From Cornus controversa (lineage: Eukaryota; Streptophyta; Magnoliopsida; Cornales; Cornaceae): a DNA stretch of 64,000 nt. The stretch lies in NCBI GenBank assembly GCA_026545225.1, contig CM048848.1, positions 23,166,806 through 23,230,805 on the forward strand, read 5' to 3'. The notes beneath the pieces are model-generated. The model worked only from the letters and a program-made list of their open reading frames with translations. It was not told the origin of the DNA and made no database searches. Within the stretch, counting starts at the first letter, position 1. Each line of letters begins with the position of its first letter. Positions 47,081 through 59,443 of the stretch are shown here, in pieces. The translations under genes and the position numbers were made by a program.

Positions 47081-48304
47081 CTACTCGAGGGCGGGTGGTG
47101 GTGATGGTGGCTCGGTGGGAGCAGAAGTGGAGGTGGAGGCTCGACCTGCGAACAGGAATTGCAGATCCTGCCGGAAGGCTCGGAACTCATCTAAGATCGC
47201 TCTTTGGCCCTGCACCAGAGAAGAAATGTCCGTCCGAATACCTGCCAGCTGACTCTGCGTCACCTGGACGTGCTCGTCAAAACCCTACTGGAGCCGCTCT
47301 ACGTCAGCTGCCAGGCAGGAATAGCCTGTCGCTAAGATATCATGCCGCTCTGCAGCGACATCCATCTCCTCCTCCTCCATCTCCTCGTCCTCTGACTCAG
47401 CCCCTGCTGGCTCTCCCTCATCCGTCTCCACCGGGGCATCCATATCTACATCGTCTGGTGGATCACCCTGATGGTCCTGTCGCTCTAGGTGTCGCCTCAC
47501 CCGATCCCACTGAGTAGATGTGAAGCGGGTGGGCAGTGCCAACTGAATGTCAGTCCGACTGACCGGTATACTGGCACTGCTGAGAAGAGCGGCGATCAGG
47601 AATGGAAAGGGAAGCCGCCAACTCGCTGCTCTCCTCTTCCTCTTGTTGACGAGGCCATCCCAAACTTTGTGCATCTGCCCCCAGATAAGCGATGGGACAG
47701 AAAACCAAGCGCCCGTATGGAAAGCATAGAGGCAACGGAGGAGGTCACCCCTGCGCTCGGCCACGTGCTGCAACGGACACGCATTCTTGAGGAGAACGGT
47801 GTCCAGGAACCAATATCTGCTCGGGCACATCGACTTGGACGTGCAGTTGTGGTTGGGCGTGGTAAACGCCCCGCCACACATGTCCATCACTATCGAGAAG
47901 AGCGTGGTATCTGCTGGGAGCGCGGCACTATAGAGTGGCTGACCGTCCGGGCCAACCATGTCCGGCGGCTGCTGGTGAGGAATGCCGAGCATATGAGCAA
48001 TCCGGCTCGGCGTAATCGTGATCGTGACAGTGGCCACGGTAGTCTCGAGTGTATCTGGCGCTGTGCAGGAGTAGGTCATATGCTCGTAAAAGACCTGCAC
48101 TAGGCGCTCGTGTGCCACATCGGTGGGAGGCACACATAGCCGGTCGGGGCGACGCCTCCTGAGCTCGGCAACCGTCCACTCGGTGTCGGGATGCCTCTCG
48201 AACTCCGCTAGGTCGAAAACCTGCTCCGGGTGGAACTTCCGAGACCGGAAGGCTCGCCCGGGCACGTCACGAACAGCACCGGCGGCGTTCTTCACTCTCG
48301 CCAT
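47081..48304 (-). pseudogene. Element C ORF3, envelope-position plant transposon protein
   Basis: Chosen start MARVKNAAGAVRDVPGRAF at 48304, because the candidate splice acceptor at 48319 would remove the methionine further upstream. The main domain has VPPTDVAHERLVQVFYEHM, ITPSRIAHMLGIPH, CPSRYWFLDTVLLKNACPL and FSVPSLIWGQMHKVWDGL. A strongly acidic stretch (ESEDEEMEEEEMD) and a helical, Q-rich C-terminal tail follow (TQSQLAGIRTDISSLVQGQ). No signal peptide or membrane span is seen. Related to ORF3 of B, A and D. Nearly whole, with about one break. Confidence 0.85.
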
Positions 48305-48318
48305 GGCCTCGGAACCGT

Positions 48319-48704
48319 CTGCACTGGATTCCAAAAGGTACGTAAATAAAAGATGAATAAGAAGAAAGTTAAACTACTACTAGACTAAAAGAATAAAAAT
48401 AAAAATGAAGTCCTAGTCCAAGGTACTGACAAAAATGCAAAAAGTTGCTCTCGAAGAGGCAATGTGAACGGGTGCAACCGACACGAAGGTACCGCGGTTA
48501 CACACCGTACTCTAAGCGTTTGAAATGAAGAAAATGCCAAATCCCACTCCTGCTTGAATTCCTACCCCCCGAAACCCACAAAAACTGGATTCAGACATCG
48601 CAATCGCAACCATCCACCCCAACATGATCTAACTATGTTTATTCCGCTGTAAAACTATCAAAAATGGCGAGAGAATAAACAAAAAGTAGCCATGCATCAC
48701 TTAC
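48319..48704 (-). other. Element C candidate leader intron before ORF3
   Basis: On the minus strand the donor CACGAG/GTAAGTGATGC starts at 48704, and a pyrimidine-rich run ending ccagtgcag closes at 48319, 14 bases before the ORF3 start. The donor continues gtaagtgatgcatggct, identical to D at 43001. Length is 386 bp, against 403 in D. Confidence 0.5.
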
Positions 48705-48924
48705 CTCGTGAGGAAGAAGATGAACGGCTCAACCGAAGAAAACTCCACGCGCAGCCGCGAAGAGAAGATCGCGCAGATGCTAGCGGCGGATCGGACTGCG
48801 TCAGATGGCGGCGGATGATCGGGAATGGCAGATCGAGTGCTCGGGAATGCTTGGAGAAGGCTTGGATCGCACGGAGGAAGAGAAGAAGTCGGATGGTCTT
48901 TTAAAATGGGAGGGAAGCCCAACT

Positions 48925-48950
48925 GTTTAAATAGATTTTCGGCTCACGTG
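48925..48950 (-). promoter_or_regulatory. Element C candidate internal promoter: CACGTG box and TATA-like box
   Basis: In sense order CACGTG (48950-48945) is followed by ctatttaaac (48934-48925), with the palindromic array directly upstream. The predicted leader 48705-48900 aligns with D's leader (ccatccgacttc, gatctgccattc). Confidence 0.5.
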
Positions 48951-48963
48951 CAGGCTCCGCGTG

Positions 48964-49348
48964 CATTTCGATTGATCGAAATGTGCATTTCGATCAATCA
49001 AAATTTCGATTGATCGAAATCTTGCTTCGATCAATCGAAACTAACTTCGATGGATCGAGATTGTCTCTTCGATCAATCGAACATTCCTTCCCTGAATCAC
49101 ATTTTTACTTCGATCAATCGAACATTTAATTGATGCAATCGAACTTTTATTTCGATCAATCGAAATCCCATTTCGATCAATCGAAAGTTTCGATCGATCG
49201 AAGACCTATCGAAGTGCAATCGAAGAATACCACCTCTCGGGACTTTGGACTTGGCAAATCTCTACAATTTTTCGATCAATCGAAACCAAAATTTCGATCA
49301 ATCGAAATTTTTGATTGATCGAAATCTTGGTTTCGATCAATCGAAATG
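48964..49348 (-). repeat. Element C spacer array of TCGATTGATCGA units
   Basis: About fifteen units of ttcgatcaatcgaa or its complement in roughly 385 bp, both orientations, irregular spacing. They are mostly tttcgat-ca-atcgaaa, an almost perfect palindrome with a two-base centre. This is the densest such array in the window. The remaining 49349-49523 to the end of pol is non-coding. Confidence 0.88.
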
Positions 49349-49523
49349 CTCAAAAACAGTCAGTTTAAAATATGCTTCAGGGACTTGGATATTGGGGAAT
49401 TAGATACTACATTGCTTAGATACAAACCTACTTTGGATTAAAGGGACACCATGGAAGCTTGATAGCTACCATGGCTTCGCCACCTTACACGTCTATGGCG
49501 CGACGTCCGGATCGGCTCACGAG

Positions 49524-52500
49524 TCAAAATACACGGGATCCGTCAAAGTGACGATATCCACGTATTCGATGGTTGACTTGGTCATCCACGCACACTTTTA
49601 AGCGCTGCCCGTTTACTTTGAATATCGAACCATCTTTCAAGTCCTTCAATTCCACCGCTCCGTGGGGCGCGACGGAATTAACCAAAAATGGACCATCCCA
49701 ACGGGAGCGAAGTTTTCTGGGAAACAAATGGAGGCGTGAGTTGTACAACCAAACTTTTTGGCCCGGCGAAAATGTTTTGACTCGAATATTACGATCATGA
49801 AAGGCTTTGGACCTTGCCTTATAGATTTTCGCATTCTCATAAGCGTCATGTCGCAATTCTTCCAATTCATTTAATTGAAGCTTTCGATTAGAACCGGCCT
49901 TTTTCATGTCAAAATTGAAGGTCTTGGTGGCCCACATAGCTTTATGCTCCAATTCAACCGGAAGATGGCACGCCTTGCCATAAACTAACCGATAAGGTGA
50001 CATTCCAATGGGAGTTTTATATGCGGTTCGGTATGCCCATAATGCGTCGTTTAGTCGCAATGACCAATCCTTCCGGTCAGGCCGAACAGTTTTCTGAAGA
50101 ATGTTCTTAATCTCCCTATTGGATACTTCTACTTGGCCACTAGTTTGAGGATGGTAGGGGGTGGCTACTTTGTGTGTGACGGAGTATTTGAGAAGAAAGG
50201 TTCGAAGGAACCGGTTACAGAAATGCTTACCTCCGTCACTGATGATGGCCCGAGGCGTACCAAACCGGCTAAAAATGTTAGCTTGTATGAATTTAACCAC
50301 GACTGCGTGATCGTTGGTTTTGGTAGCAACGGCCTCTATCCACTTAGATACGTAGTCCACCGCCACAAGTATCTACTCATGACCAGTAGAGGGTGGAAAT
50401 GGTCCCATGAAGTCAATGCCCCACACATCAAATATTTCAATGACAAGAATAGGGTTAAGAGGCATCATGTCCTTCTGAGACATCGCGCCGAGGCGCTGAC
50501 ATCGCTCACAAGAGCGGCAGAATGAATATGCATCCCGATGAAGTGTCGGCCAGAAAAATCCGCATTGAAGAATTTTTGCTGCGGTTTTCTTAGCACTAAA
50601 GTGTCCCCCACAAGCGAGTGTATGACAAAATTTAAGAATGCTTTGGAATTCACTGTTGGGTACACACTTACGAATTATTTGATCGGGGCAGTATTTGAAC
50701 AATTGAGGATCGTCCCAATAATATGATCGTGATTGGGAGAGAAAACGATCCTTCTCTTGTTTGGTCCAAGAAGATGGTATTTTACCGGTTGCCAAATAAT
50801 TAACCACATCCGCATACCAAGGGATACTCTCTTGAGAGATGACAAAGAGTTGTTCATCCGGGAAGGATTCACAAACTGGAATGGAATTATGGAGGGATTC
50901 AACAAGAATTCTAGAAAGGTGGTCAGCTACCACATTTTCAGTTCCCTTTTTGTCTCTAATCTCAAAATTGAACTCTTGCAACAAGAGTATCCATCGGATC
51001 AACCTAGGCTTGGTGTCCTTTTTCGCCAAAAGATGTCGGAGGGCAGCATGGTCCGAATAGACAATGACCTTTGAACCTAATAAATAAGCTCGAAACTTGT
51101 CTAATGCAAATACTACCGCAAGCAATTCTTTTTCCGTTGTGGTATAATTGATTTGAGCCTCGGAAAGGGTTTTACTTGCGTAGTAGATGACATGTGGCAG
51201 TTTGTCTACTCGTTGCCCTAAGATAGCACCCATGGCATAGTCGGATGCATCACACATAATCTCAAATGGGAGAGCCCAATTTGGAGGGATTAGAATTGGA
51301 GCGGTTGTAAGCATGGTGCGGAGTTTTTCAAAAGCGATAAGGCACGTTTCATCAAAGGTAAAGCAAGACTCTTTTTCAAGAAGGCGACACAAAGGCCGAG
51401 AGATCTTGCTAAAGTCTTTGATGAAACGGCGATAAAAGCCCGCATGCCCAAGGAATGAACGAATCTCTCTCACCGTAGATGGTGGAGGAAGTTTAGAAAT
51501 GAGTTAAACCTTGGCTTTATCAACCTCTATTCCTCACTTAGACACAATGTGCCCTAGGACAATACCCTCTTGAACCATAAAGTGACTCTTTTCCCAACTA
51601 AGAATTAGGTTGGTTTCTTGACATCGTTTGAGAACACAAGCTAGATTTTGGAGGCATGATTCATATGAAGGCCCAAAAACGAAAAAATCATCCATGAACA
51701 CTTCTAAGAATTTTTCCACCATGTCCGAGAAGATAGACATCATACACCGTTGAAAAGTTGCCGGTGCATTGCACAACCCAAAGGGCATGCGTCTATAAGC
51801 AAATGTGCCGAAGGGACATGTAAAGGTGGTTTTCTCTTGGTCCCTCGGGTCTATAGCAACCTGATTATAGCCGAAATATCCATCCAAAGAGCAATAAAAG
51901 CTTTGCTCGGCCAATCTCTCCAATATTTGATCAATGAATGGGAGGGGGAAGTGATCTTTCCGAGTGGCTGAATTTAATTTCCTATAATCAATGCACACTC
52001 TCCATCCTGTGGTGGTGCGTTGGAGAACTAATTCACCCTTATCATTAGGTTGCACCGTAATACCAGACTTCTTTGGAACCACTTGAGTGGGACTAACCCA
52101 CTTGCTATCAGAGATGGGGTATATGATCCCCGCATCTAGTAACTTCACCACCTCCTTCATTACAACGTCCTTTATGTTTGGATTCAATCGACGTTGTGCC
52201 TCCCTTGAGGTCTTTGCATCCTCTTCCAAGTGTATGCGATGCATACACACAAAAGGGTCTATTCCCTTAAGATCTACCACACTCCATCCTATTGCTTCTT
52301 TGTGCTCTTTGAGCACCTTTATGAGTTCCAATTCTTGATCATTTGTGAGATTGGAAGCAATAATGACTGGAAGAGTCTCATTTGCGCCCAAGAAAACATA
52401 CTTGAGTGTAGCTGGAAGAGGCTTGAGCTCAAGTTGTGGTGGGGAAATTAAAGAAGGAGTTTGGGGAGTTTTGGACAAAGGGGGCAAGGGTTCTCTCGGA

Positions 52501-53639
52501 ACTCTCCACTTAGGCAAATCCATGACAGTATTAACATCGAGCATGGAATTGACTTCACATATGGATTGCTCAATGTCAAAATCGTCATAGTTAAAATGAT
52601 TTAGGCATGCCTCTAAAGGGTCCGTGGAAAGAATAGAAGGAAGTGCTTCTTGAACAAGGTCGTCCACAACATCGACACAAAAGCACTCACTTTCATCGTC
52701 GGGTGTGTGGTGGGAAGCATTGAAGATGTTCAAGCGGACTTTCATATTCCCAAAAGAGATGTCCATCACTCCAGTACGGCAATTAACGCAAGCGTTTGCC
52801 GTGGCCAAGAATGGACGACCTAGAATGATAGGAATATGATGATTCAGATTTTGGACCGGTTCCGTGTCAAGGACTATGAAGTCCACCGGAAAATAGAATT
52901 TGTCCACTTGAATGATGACATCCTCAATGATGCCACGTGGTTGCTTCACCGAACGGTCGGCAAGTTGCAACACAACCGTGGTATGCTTGAGTTCCCCCAA
53001 ACCTAGTTGTTGGTAAACTGAGAATGGAAGCAAAATGACACTAGCCCCTAGGTCAAGAAGTGCTTTTTCAAAAGATTGATTTCCGATGGTGCATGAAATG
53101 GTCGGAGCACCCGGATCTTTGAATTTAGGAGGGGCTTGGTGTTGGAAAATGGAGCTTATGTGCTCAGTTAAGAGGACTTTCTTAGGAACATTATTCCTAG
53201 ATTTGCGCTTTTGAGTGCATAAGTCCTTCAAGAATTTTGCATAAGAGGGAATTTGTCGAATAGCATCAAGGAGAGGGAGATTGATCTTTACTTGTTTGAA
53301 GATCTCCATCATGTCTTGGATTTTCTCTCCTTGCTTCCCGAAATGAGAAGGTTCCTTCAATCGTTGAGGGAAAGGAACCGGAGGTTCATAAGAGGTGTCA
53401 AGATTTGGAATCGATGATGACACAACTTCACTTGCCTTTCCTTTTGGATTTGAAGGGGTATTTTGCAAATTTGGATTTAACGGAAACAATTTTGGATTTA
53501 ATTGGGATTCTTTTGGATTTTTAGGTTGCTCTTGAAATTCCTTTCTCTCTTCCTCCCCTACCTTGGAGTTAATGATTTTACCACTCCTCAAGGTTGTGAT
53601 TGATTGAACTTGCTCTGGAGGAGCATTACAAGTTGAAGA
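49524..53639 (-). pseudogene. Element C pol (protease, reverse transcriptase, RNase H, integrase)
   Basis: Domains in sense order: protease ([21 protein letters not shown]), reverse transcriptase ([54 protein letters not shown]), RNase H ([60 protein letters not shown]), and integrase ([89 protein letters not shown]). Close to D's pol and more distant from B's. Nearly whole, with about two breaks. Confidence 0.93.
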
Positions 53640-55151
53640 TGATGGATCTTCAATCATATGCACACCCTTGGGATTCGCCACCGGTTGACTTGGCAACTTA
53701 CCTTCCTCCCTTCTATTTAAGGCATTAGCTAGTTGCCCGATTTGAGCTTCTAACCTAGCCATAGATTGAGCATTGGCCTCAAGCTTAGAGATTGATTGAG
53801 AGTGAGTTTGTGATAAGCGGGTGTTGGCCTCAAGATTGCTTATCACTCGCTCTTCAAAGCTTTGGCTTCTCGGAGGAGGTGGTGGTTGTTGGTAATTAGA
53901 TCTTTGATTGTAAGGTTGAGGGTTTGGCCTATAATGAGGCTGTTGAGATTGGGAATTAAAAGAATTTTGCCCTTGGAAAGAGGGACTTGATTCTTGATTC
54001 TTCCATGAAAAAGCCGGATGATTCTTGTAACCAGGATTGTACGTGTTCGAATATGGATCATTCATTTGTTTAGCGTACAAGGCATTCGCTTGCTCTTGAG
54101 CATAATCGGGAGATTGCCCGGCAATAGGACAATCTCGCACAAAATGCGAAGTGCTATAGCAAAATGAACACCCCTCCTGATTTTGGACAGATTGGTTAGG
54201 AATAGGCAGCCCATTTTTCATGATTAAATCCATTTTTCGGGACAAGGCTTCTACTTGCATGGCTACCTCATCTACCCGTGAAATCTCATGCACTCCTCTA
54301 CAAGGTTGGGTGGCCTTCCCTTTCCTAGTGGAGGAGCGTTGAGCTGAATTGTTGCTTAGGGTTTGAAAAAGTTTCCATGCCTCATCGGGGCTTTTCAAAA
54401 GGTACCCGCCCCCACACGCGGAGTCTATCATTTGTCTATGTTGCTCACTCACCCCATCATAAAAACTTTGCACTAGCTGCCATTTTGGGACAGCATGATG
54501 CGGACAAGATTTTAAGAGATCTTTTAACCTCTCCCACGTCTCATGGAATTGTTCTTGGTCAATTTGGGTGAATCCGGTGATTGCTCGCCGAATATCACTT
54601 GTCTTACCCATTGGGAAGTATTTTTTTAAGAACTCTATTTGCATTTCCGCCCAAGAATGGATTGAGTTGGGTTCTAGGGAATTGAACCAACTTCTAGCCT
54701 TATCTTTTAGGGAAAATGGAAACATACGTAGCTTTAGATCATCCTCCGTAAAGTGTGGTACACGAATGGTGGAACACACGGAGAAGAAGTAATCTAAGTG
54801 CCGGTATGGATCCTCATTAGGAAGACCGTGAAAGCTGTTAAGAAGGTTGAGGGTGGAGGACTTTATTTCAAATTGATTTGCCACTACATCCGGAAATTGA
54901 ATACACGAAGGTACTTCAAATGTAGTCGGAAGGTAAAAGTCCATAAGCAACTCTCCTTGAGGAGGTGGTGGTGGAGGTGGTTGTTCATGATTAAAAGGAG
55001 GTAGACCGGGAGGTTGTCTCTCATTTGGTTCCATGTTTTCAGTTCTAGGCAAAATAGGGTCCCTAGAGGTTCCTCTACGTTGTCTAAGTGTTCGTTCAAG
55101 TTCACTATTACAAGGAAGCAAAGGAAGTGACAATGACCGTCTACCTAGCAT
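53640..55151 (-). CDS. Element C gag
   Basis: It starts MLGRRSLSLPLLPCNSELE and is in frame with the protease that follows. The capsid domain is about residues 105-245: [50 protein letters not shown] and KWQLVQSFYDGVSEQHRQM. A CCHC knuckle, CSFCYSTSHFVRDC, and a Q/P-rich segment follow. A heptad-like stretch (SKLEANAQSMARLEAQIGQ) ends the region. The reading frame through gag looks whole. Family role: particle assembly and packaging. Confidence 0.9.
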
Positions 55152-55412
55152 GCATTAACAATTGAACAGCACCTCTACACACAAAGTAACAATAATATAT
55201 ACAAAAGAATGTGAATGATTCAAACCACCAATTTTTGAAGTTATACTCACAAAGGGTTCCAATTTGAATTCTTCTAGATGCCCGCAATGTGGTATACCTA
55301 AAATCAAGAAGTTTGAGATATAAGAACAAGATATATACAAAAAGAATGAAAGAATTTCTAGCCTAAGAATTAAACCAGATTTAATCTTCCAATGCCGACA
55401 ATTAAACCGTAG
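55152..55412 (-). other. Element C leader between primer site and gag
   Basis: About 260 bp of AT-rich, non-coding leader, alignable with D's leader at 36371-36641. Confidence 0.75.
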
Positions 55413-55430
55413 TCCCCGGCAACGGCGCCA
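55413..55430 (-). other. Element C primer-binding site, tRNA-Asp type
   Basis: Sense strand tggcgccgttgccgggga, six bases inside the 5' LTR end, complementary to the 3' end of plant tRNA-Asp. Confidence 0.93.
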
Positions 55431-55436
55431 AAATTT

Positions 55437-56852
55437 TGATGTGGTCGGAACTAAATTATATTGTAAGCTTAATTTTGCCCTTTTTATCAAAATATAATTT
55501 AACCACTCGCAAGAGCACGAATCTTTGTAGATAAGGTTCTATATAGAGGGTATCGATCCCACGAGGACTAGTCGTTAATTGTCATAAAGAAAGATTAATT
55601 CTACTTTAATTCTAAAAATAGGTTTTTGGTTTTGTGTTTAAAACTATTGCGTAAATGAAATGACGATAAAATTAAAGAGTAAAGTTGGGAGAGAGAACTA
55701 GGGTTGGTTTCCACCACTAGCCATTCACATGTTCATAAGTGTAGCAAGCATGGGATTCATTAATTAAATGCCTAACAATGTCATTAGGCTTGTGACCTCA
55801 ATGACATATCAAAAGATCAATGTGTGCGCTAACCTATCATAATCCATCTTCAACACGCATAGCTCTTCAACCTAACTAACTACCTAATTACTCTACTCTC
55901 TACGTAAACACTACATGCATCCAAACTACTTTGTCTTGGCATGGTCTATACAAACTAGCATCACACATTCATTTAAACACCATTATCTAGCCATCATTTG
56001 CACTTCTTGTGGAATATGCAAATGTTGTGCATTCAAGTGAGAAAACCTACTCTAAGACAAGAATAAATTCCATATCAAATGAATATATATAAGAAATGTA
56101 TTTGTGTACATAATCACTAGGCTAAATAATCAACATTTAATTACAAATCCCCAAGAGCTACAAAGATGAACAAGTTTACATGGCTAGGGGTTGAAACCAA
56201 CACCCTAGTAGAAGAGTTAGTTGCTCATGGTTGCCTTGCACCCTTCCATTGATGAAGAGAATGAAGCTTCCTGGTCTGGTTCAGCTTTTCTCTTCCTCTC
56301 CCGAAGGTCTCTCTTTTTGTCTTCTGATGTGTATATTGAGAGATATGAGATATGTGGCTTTTGGTGCTTTTTGTATGCTTTTTGGCTCCTTTGGGCCCAC
56401 CATATATATATATATCATTATATATATCTCTTGTATCAAGAAGGCCCCCAAAAGTCTTGTTCAAGTCAGACAATCTCCCTAAGTCGTGCGAAAAGGGGGA
56501 TTTTGTTGCAAGTGGGAGAGCAGGTGAGCAAGTGGCCAAGTGGGCTCTGCAGCATTTCGATTGATCGAAATTGCCTTTCGATTGATCGAGATTTCGATCA
56601 ATTGAAATGAGATTTCGATCAATCAAAATCTCGATTGATCAAAATCCACATCTCGATTGATCAAGATGCCTTGGCAACATTTTCTGATTTCATCTCTTGA
56701 CTGCAGAAAGCTTCCAACTTTGCTCCATTTATTCCAATACCTGCACTACATCAAAAACACAAAAATACCGTAAATATATCTCGGTAAACGCAAAAACGGA
56801 ACTAACATATGCAATAAAGAGGGTTCAAATGCATAGAATTGAACACTTATCA
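55437..56852 (-). repeat. Element C 5' LTR
   Basis: 1416 bp partner of 43854-45265. The U3 array is at 56554-56667 and the U5 hairpin region at 55506-55521. Flanked on the right by the duplication CAGGG (56853-56857). Confidence 0.96.
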
Positions 56853-56857
56853 CAGGG

Positions 56858-57650
56858 CGTTTACCACGCCCAGTCACAACTGCACGTCCAAATCGATGTG
56901 CTCGAGTAGATTATGGTTCCTAGACACCGTTCTCATCAAGAACGCATCTCCTCTGCAGCATGTGGCAGAGCGCAGAGGCGACCTCCTCTGTTGCCTTTAT
57001 GTTTTCTAGATGGGCACGTGTTTTTCTATCCCGTTGCTGATATAGGGGCAGATGTTCAAGATCTGGGATGGCCTTGTCAACAAAAGGATGAGGCGAGCAG
57101 CGAGTTGGCGGCTTCCCTTTCCTTTCCTCATCGCCACTTTCTTGAGTCGTGCCAGTATACCAGTCAGTGATACTGACATTCAGTTGGCACCGCCCACCCG
57201 CTTCACACCTACTCAGTGGGAGAGGGTGAGGCGACACTTGGAGCGACATGACCACCAGGGCGATCCACCAGAGGATGTAGACATGGATGCCCCAGTGGAG
57301 AAGGATGAGGGTGAGCCTACAGAGGGTGAGTCATCTGATGAGGAGATGGAGGAGGATGAGATGGATATTGCTACAGAGCGGCATGACATCCTAGCGACTG
57401 GCTATTCCTGTCTGGCAGCTGACGTTGAGCGACTTCAGTAGGGTTTTGAGGAGCACGTCCAGGTGATGCAGAGTCAGTTGGAGGGCATTAGATCGAACAT
57501 TTCATCTTTGGCACAGGGTCAGAGGGAGATTTTAGATGAGTTCTGGGTCTTCCAGCAGGACTTGCAGTTCCTGTTTGCAGGACGAGCTTCCACCTCCACC
57601 TCTACTCCCACCAAGCCACCACCACCACCACCACCACACGCCCTCGAGTA
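56858..57650 (+). pseudogene. Element D ORF3, second segment (after C)
   Basis: Translated pieces read MRRAASWRLPFPFLIATFL, RFTPTQWERVRRHLERHD, an acidic stretch (GESSDEEMEEDEMDIATE) and a helical tail (QSQLEGIRSNISSLAQGQ), all matching the C-terminal half of C's ORF3. This places element C's insertion in the middle of the ORF3 region. Broken, with several breaks. Confidence 0.88.
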
Positions 57651-59430
57651 GATCTATCTATTTGCACTTTCTGTTTTACTGTCTGTATTTTTCTTTCTTT
57701 ATTTTTGATAGGCCATGTTGGCCATATTAGTTTTTGTGTATTCACATCCATGTACCCTTTGTACTAAAACTTATGTTCACATATATGGAATACAGTTCTC
57801 CTTTCTTTTATACCATGTGTTATATTTTCTGTCTTTATTTTTACTTTCTGCCAATATCAATGCTCTCTCTCTACTTTGACTATGTATGTAGTACCACTTG
57901 CCTAATTGTTATATGCGATTCAGTTGATGATTTCCGTTTATTACCGCCTGGTTTCAATTCCTGATACTGTTGAGATTGCTTCAATGCAGTATGGCGTTAA
58001 TAAAGAAAGGCAGCCCCTTTGCATGCTATACATTAGCGTGTCTGGATAGTCAATATCTTATCGCATAGACCTCTTAGTCAATTGGGAATCACCAGTTCAG
58101 AGCCTTGGATATGTAGTGATATTGGCATTGTCCGTTTGTGTATAATTATTTTATTATATTTTTTTTATCTACTTTTTGTTCCATTTAATGCTCGTGGTAT
58201 CTAGTTGGTGTTCCGTGCAGGTTTTTCTCATTTCCACCATGACCGCCGGTATTGGAATGCCATTTTTGTCGTGTTCTGCCATCCCGGTAAATTCTTTCCT
58301 TGTCCTTCTTGTCCAAACATTGAGGACAATGTTGCATCTAAGTTTGGGGGGGGGGCGTATGCTATACCACTTGCATATGCATACAATGTTCAGTCTTTGT
58401 ATTGATTGTCATTGTAGAACAAGTTTCTTTTCTTGATATTTTTGCATGCTTGCTATGATGTCTTGCTTTTTAATGGAAGATCATTCGAATAAATGTTTGA
58501 GGTAAATGCAGCAGGTAGTTAAGAACTTTAACATTGTAAATACCCGCACTTTTGCAAACTGTGTAATAGGCTAGAACGGTCTACATTTTTGTCCAAGTAT
58601 GAGCACGTACAGTTCTTGCCCTAATTTTGTCCTTAACCGCACAAATTCGCACACATGCATTTTAAATTGTGGGGTATAAGTCTGATGGAGAATTTTATAA
58701 ATTTCTATTTTAATTCGAACAACTTAAAGAATAAGTTCTTCCGGTTGTTGTAAAAAAAAAACATTATAAAATAAATGCAATAAGCCTTCTCACTCAATAA
58801 ACCGGATCTCTATGCCTCAAAGCAGGGAGTATTCGCGTATAAGTGTGCAAGGTTGAGCAATAAGAAGTATGTGGCTTGCTTAAGCTCATCGCCTTGCAAG
58901 CTTGGTTATTAAGTCAGAGGGGTGTTTCTTCACCTAATGCCCTAAAACCAATTGGTTTGGGAGTCATTGGCCCAATGCCACTACATGGGCTTGAAAGAAA
59001 GCAAAAAGAGCTAAGCATTGCATGGTCATCCGCACATGAGCAATCATGAATGTTTTATGATAATGAACAACAGTGTCGAACCGTTTCAATGAGTTTTTCT
59101 TTTAAAAGCAAAATTGTTCTTATTCTTCTCCAAATATAACAAAGTCACGCGCTAGAATGCATGTTCACTTTTCAAAGAGGATTTTGGGGTCAGAATCGGT
59201 ATGTTTGTTCAGACTGGCCATTATGTGGGGACCGTCATTTATTTATAGCTTGTGAAAGTCCATTTTGGCTAATGACTGCATAGTTTTGTAATACTTGTTG
59301 CATTTACCAAATGTGAAATGAACGGATGATCGCCCTTTATCTAGTTGTTGACTGAGCATGATTAAATTTTTGTATAAGATAGTTAATTTCATTTTTGTAA
59401 TATTGCATTGTTAAGGGACTAGCAATATGT
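57651..59430 (+). other. Element D 3' untranslated region
   Basis: Non-coding. It holds the conserved structured block (57945-58105, inverted repeats atactg/cagtat at 57964-57992 and gcta/tagc at 58025-58037), an internal polypurine tract with a ten-G run (58340-58356), and the palindrome aaaccaattggttt block near 58945. Short open frames are chance. Confidence 0.8.
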
Positions 59431-59443
59431 AAGTTTGGGGGTG
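59431..59443 (+). other. Element D 3' polypurine tract
   Basis: aagtttgggggtg immediately before the TGATAAGTG start of the 3' LTR. Confidence 0.92.

Larger units (their letters stand above)
43854..56852 (-). mobile_element. Element C: young Athila-lineage retrotransposon inside D's ORF3
   Basis: 12,999 bp on the minus strand, with a target duplication CGGGG at 43849-43853 and CAGGG at 56853-56857 (one difference). The LTRs (43854-45265 and 55437-56852) differ by roughly a dozen changes by eye, about 1%, so insertion is recent. Sense order is 5' LTR, tRNA-Asp primer site, gag, pol, palindromic array, promoter-like module, leader intron, ORF3, 3' region, polypurine tract, 3' LTR. It belongs to the same family as D, so a relative inserted into a relative in opposite orientation. 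Nearly whole, with about three or four breaks. Confidence 0.95.

Noticed and set aside
47489-48103. 204-residue + strand open frame overlapping C's ORF3
   Set aside because: It is antisense to a well-supported minus-strand coding region and has no recognisable motif. It arises from GC-rich codon use of ORF3.
48964-49348. The TCGATTGATCGA arrays as a CRISPR-like or satellite array
   Set aside because: Units occur in both orientations, are only about 12-20 bp, and have irregular spacers without constant length. This is a motif cluster inside a retrotransposon, not a regular array.
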